Source: Butyrivibrio sp. VCD2006 (GTDB taxonomy: Bacteria > Bacillota > Clostridia > Lachnospirales > Lachnospiraceae). Taken from it: 64,000 nucleotides of DNA. The notes under the pieces are model-generated. The model was not told where the DNA came from and did no database searches. It was given only the letters and a program-made list of their open reading frames with translations. Position 1 is the stretch's first letter; every line of letters begins with the position of its first letter. Shown in pieces: positions 62,225 through 64,000 of the stretch. Location of the stretch: positions 1 through 64,000 of the forward strand of contig NZ_AUIX01000003.1 in assembly GCF_000423925.1 (NCBI RefSeq). Reading direction: 5' to 3'. The position numbers were made by a program, and so were the translations under genes.

Positions 62225-63925
62225 TTAGTTTTCTCTTCTTGCACCAAGCTTTTCTGTTTTAGGTCTTGTATTTCTTCTAAATTTATCACCTGATGCCTTC
62301 TTGTGAAGTCCCTTAGGATCATTGATACGTCTGCTGTCATGTCCGTATCTGGAATCGCGGCGTCCCTTGCCGTCTCCTCTGCCTCTTCCGTCTCTTGATC
62401 CATGGCCATTTCTACCATCGCGGCCATCACGTTCGTCTCTTCCGTAGCGTCCGCCATTTCTATTTCTGGCATCTCTGCTCTTCTGGCCTCTGTAAATATC
62501 GCGCTTTCTCGGTTTAAGATCGAGCTCTTCAGGAGCCTTACCCATCTTGAGTCTCATAAGACCTGCTGCGAGCTGTTCGATTGTATACTCATCCTCAGCA
62601 ACCTTATCATTTAAAAACTCAAGGCAATCTGTGATCTCACCTGCCTCAATAAGATCAATAACCTCTGAAAAAAGTGTTCTGGCCTTTGCTCTTGTTATTT
62701 CCTTTACTGAAGGAACCTCTCCTTCTTCGATCTTAGTATGGCAGATTCTCTCAATATCTCTGAGCTTATACATCTCTCTCGGAGAAACGAGTGAAAATGA
62801 CTGGCCGCTTTTTCCTGCACGTCCTGTACGTCCGATTCTGTGAACATAATACTCAATGTCCTCAGGAATATCGTAGTTGAATACAGCAGTTACTCCGCTT
62901 ACATCAATTCCTCTTGCAGCAACATCAGTCGCAATAAGGAAATCAGCCTGTCCGAATCTGAAAAGGTTCATAACTGTATCTCTCTGATACTGTGAAAGAT
63001 CTCCATGAAGTCCCTCAGCTCTGTAGCCCTTATTCTTTAAGTTGCTTGTAAGCTCATCAACCTTTCTCTTGGTATTGCAGAATATAAGACTTCTCTTAGG
63101 CTGATGATACTCGATAAGTCTTGTGAGTACTTCCTCTTTATAATTGGAGGGAACCACATAATAGTACTGCTCAATAGACTTAACAGTGATTTCCTTGGGA
63201 GTCATCTTTATGTACTCAGCATCATGCTGATACTTTCTTGTGATCTGAAGAATAGGCTCAGGCATTGTAGCAGAGAAAAGCGCTGTCTGTCTCTCCTCGG
63301 GCATACCCTCAAGGATGGTCTCAATGTCATCCCTAAAGCCCATATCAAGCATCTCATCTGCTTCATCCAAGACAAGTACGCGCACGTCTGCCATTTTCAT
63401 GGTATGACGTCTCATATGATCCATAACACGTCCGGGTGTTCCAACCACAACCTGAACTCCTGATGAAAGCGCTCTGATCTGTCTGGAAATATCCTGTCCG
63501 CCGTATACCGGAAGCACCTTAATACCATGCATGTACTTACCAAAGCTTCTAAGATCATCAGCAGCCTGCATAGCAAGCTCTCTTGTAGGGCAAAGAACAA
63601 CAGCCTGAAGGTGTCTGTTATCAGGGTCTATCTGCTGAAGAAGCGGAATACCGAAAGCTGCTGTCTTACCTGTTCCAGTCTGAGCCTGTCCGATAATATC
63701 AACGCCCTTCATCATCACAGGAATAGCTGCCTTCTGAATAGGTGACATATACTCAAAGCCCATCTCAGTGATAGCTCTCAGAATCCTTGAGTCGATACCC
63801 TCTGCCTCCTCATATCGAGCCTTCTCCTCGCTATGAGGAGCAGCTTTTACCTTCTCCTTGGAGGCGGTAACAGCCTCAGATATTCCTTCAATGTTTTTCT
63901 TGATCTCGTCTAAAATATTCGACAT
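62225..63925 (-). CDS. DEAD-box RNA helicase (CshA/DeaD type) with RG-rich tail
   Basis: This 566-residue ATP-dependent RNA helicase has the Q motif region GFEYMSPIQKAAIPVMM, Walker A AQTGTGKTAA (about 80), DEAD (about 186), SATMP (about 217) and HRIGRTGRAGKSG (about 365). The last 100 residues are rich in Arg, Gly and Asp (repeats like GRDGRGRGDG, about 510-535). This disordered RNA-binding tail is common in cold-shock and degradosome helicases. The start at 63925 follows AAAGGA. It ends at a strong terminator. Confidence 0.95.
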   Translation of the reverse strand: MSNILDEIKKNIEGISEAVTASKEKVKAAPHSEEKARYEEAEGIDSRILRAITEMGFEYMSPIQKAAIPVMMKGVDIIGQAQTGTGKTAAFGIPLLQQIDPDNRHLQAVVLCPTRELAMQAADDLRSFGKYMHGIKVLPVYGGQDISRQIRALSSGVQVVVGTPGRVMDHMRRHTMKMADVRVLVLDEADEMLDMGFRDDIETILEGMPEERQTALFSATMPEPILQITRKYQHDAEYIKMTPKEITVKSIEQYYYVVPSNYKEEVLTRLIEYHQPKRSLIFCNTKRKVDELTSNLKNKGYRAEGLHGDLSQYQRDTVMNLFRFGQADFLIATDVAARGIDVSGVTAVFNYDIPEDIEYYVHRIGRTGRAGKSGQSFSLVSPREMYKLRDIERICHTKIEEGEVPSVKEITRAKARTLFSEVIDLIEAGEITDCLEFLNDKVAEDEYTIEQLAAGLMRLKMGKAPEELDLKPRKRDIYRGQKSRDARNRNGGRYGRDERDGRDGRNGHGSRDGRGRGDGKGRRDSRYGHDSRRINDPKGLHKKASGDKFRRNTRPKTEKLGARREN

Positions 63926-63950
63926 AAAAATCCTTTCGTTTTATAAAATA

Positions 63951-63979
63951 AAAAGGGGACAGCATAAAATGTTGTCCCC
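63951..63979 (-). terminator. Terminator of a gene beyond the right edge
   Basis: The arms GGGGACAGCAT and ATGTTGTCCCC (63955-63965 and 63969-63979, with one mismatch) are followed on the minus strand by TTTTTA. The gene it serves lies outside the window. Confidence 0.8.
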
Positions 63980-64000
63980 AAAGTAAACATATACACAAAT

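Noticed and set aside
62218..62472. Minus-strand frame of 84 codons in the helicase tail
   Set aside because: It is a frame-shifted reading of the RG-rich tail, which gives open frames in other phases.

Overview
The window is a gene-dense, low-GC stretch of a Gram-positive anaerobe chromosome. Almost every gene lies on the minus strand. A flagellar-type CheY, NfnAB, Fhs/FolD, an mRNA start-signal style of strong GGAGG sites, and the tgt-yajC and phoH-pgpH-ybeY neighbourhoods point to Clostridia. The general look (polyamine decarboxylase cluster, serC-serA-DUF1015, lipoprotein M16C protease) suggests Lachnospiraceae, perhaps Butyrivibrio-like. The genus is an inference, because no rRNA is present.

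Layout. 0-7 kb holds a polyamine cluster: an Orn/Lys/Arg decarboxylase, an aminopropyltransferase, carboxy(nor)spermidine synthase, then (past an oppositely transcribed cheY) tcdA and carboxy(nor)spermidine decarboxylase. 7-12.5 kb holds an orphan HlyD-type adaptor and the serine operon serC-serA-DUF1015. 12.6-23 kb is one long unit: tgt, yajC, leuB, a GT-C-like membrane protein, ilvD, ilvB, an L,D-transpeptidase and a GT2-GtrA fusion. 23-25.5 kb holds a VanY-like carboxypeptidase and, on the plus strand, aroC. 25.5-47.6 kb is a very long co-directional run: ftsK, fhs, folD, a zinc-ribbon membrane protein, nfnA, nfnB, a small membrane protein, rlmH, phoH, a degenerate pgpH, ybeY, a flippase, two flavoproteins (one fused to 5-formyl-THF cyclo-ligase), proA, a double class II aldolase and a lactonase. 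47.7-50 kb holds an unknown plus-strand gene and a full IS110-family element with a likely bridge-RNA leader. 50-64 kb holds a GNAT enzyme, proB, a secreted protein, tmRNA, smpB, rnr, secG, gpmI, an unknown protein, an exported M16C protease and a DEAD-box helicase.

How the parts fit. The central run joins one-carbon folate metabolism (fhs, folD, the cyclo-ligase fusion) with NADPH/ferredoxin balance (nfnAB) and ribosome maturation (rlmH, ybeY, phoH). rnr-smpB-ssrA is a complete trans-translation and decay module. The amino-acid genes cover serine, branched-chain, proline and chorismate synthesis.

The most unusual features are: (1) three copies of a nested palindromic element, two carrying internal 34-36 bp tandem repeats, each placed 15-20 bases upstream of a start codon inside an operon; (2) a near-perfect 35-bp inverted copy of the tmRNA 3' end directly downstream of ssrA; (3) the IS110 leader, which folds like a bridge RNA; (4) a PgpH homologue that has lost its HD residues; (5) an FAD oxidoreductase fused to 5-formyl-THF cyclo-ligase. 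All motif positions, promoters and hairpins were read by eye; no database search was run.
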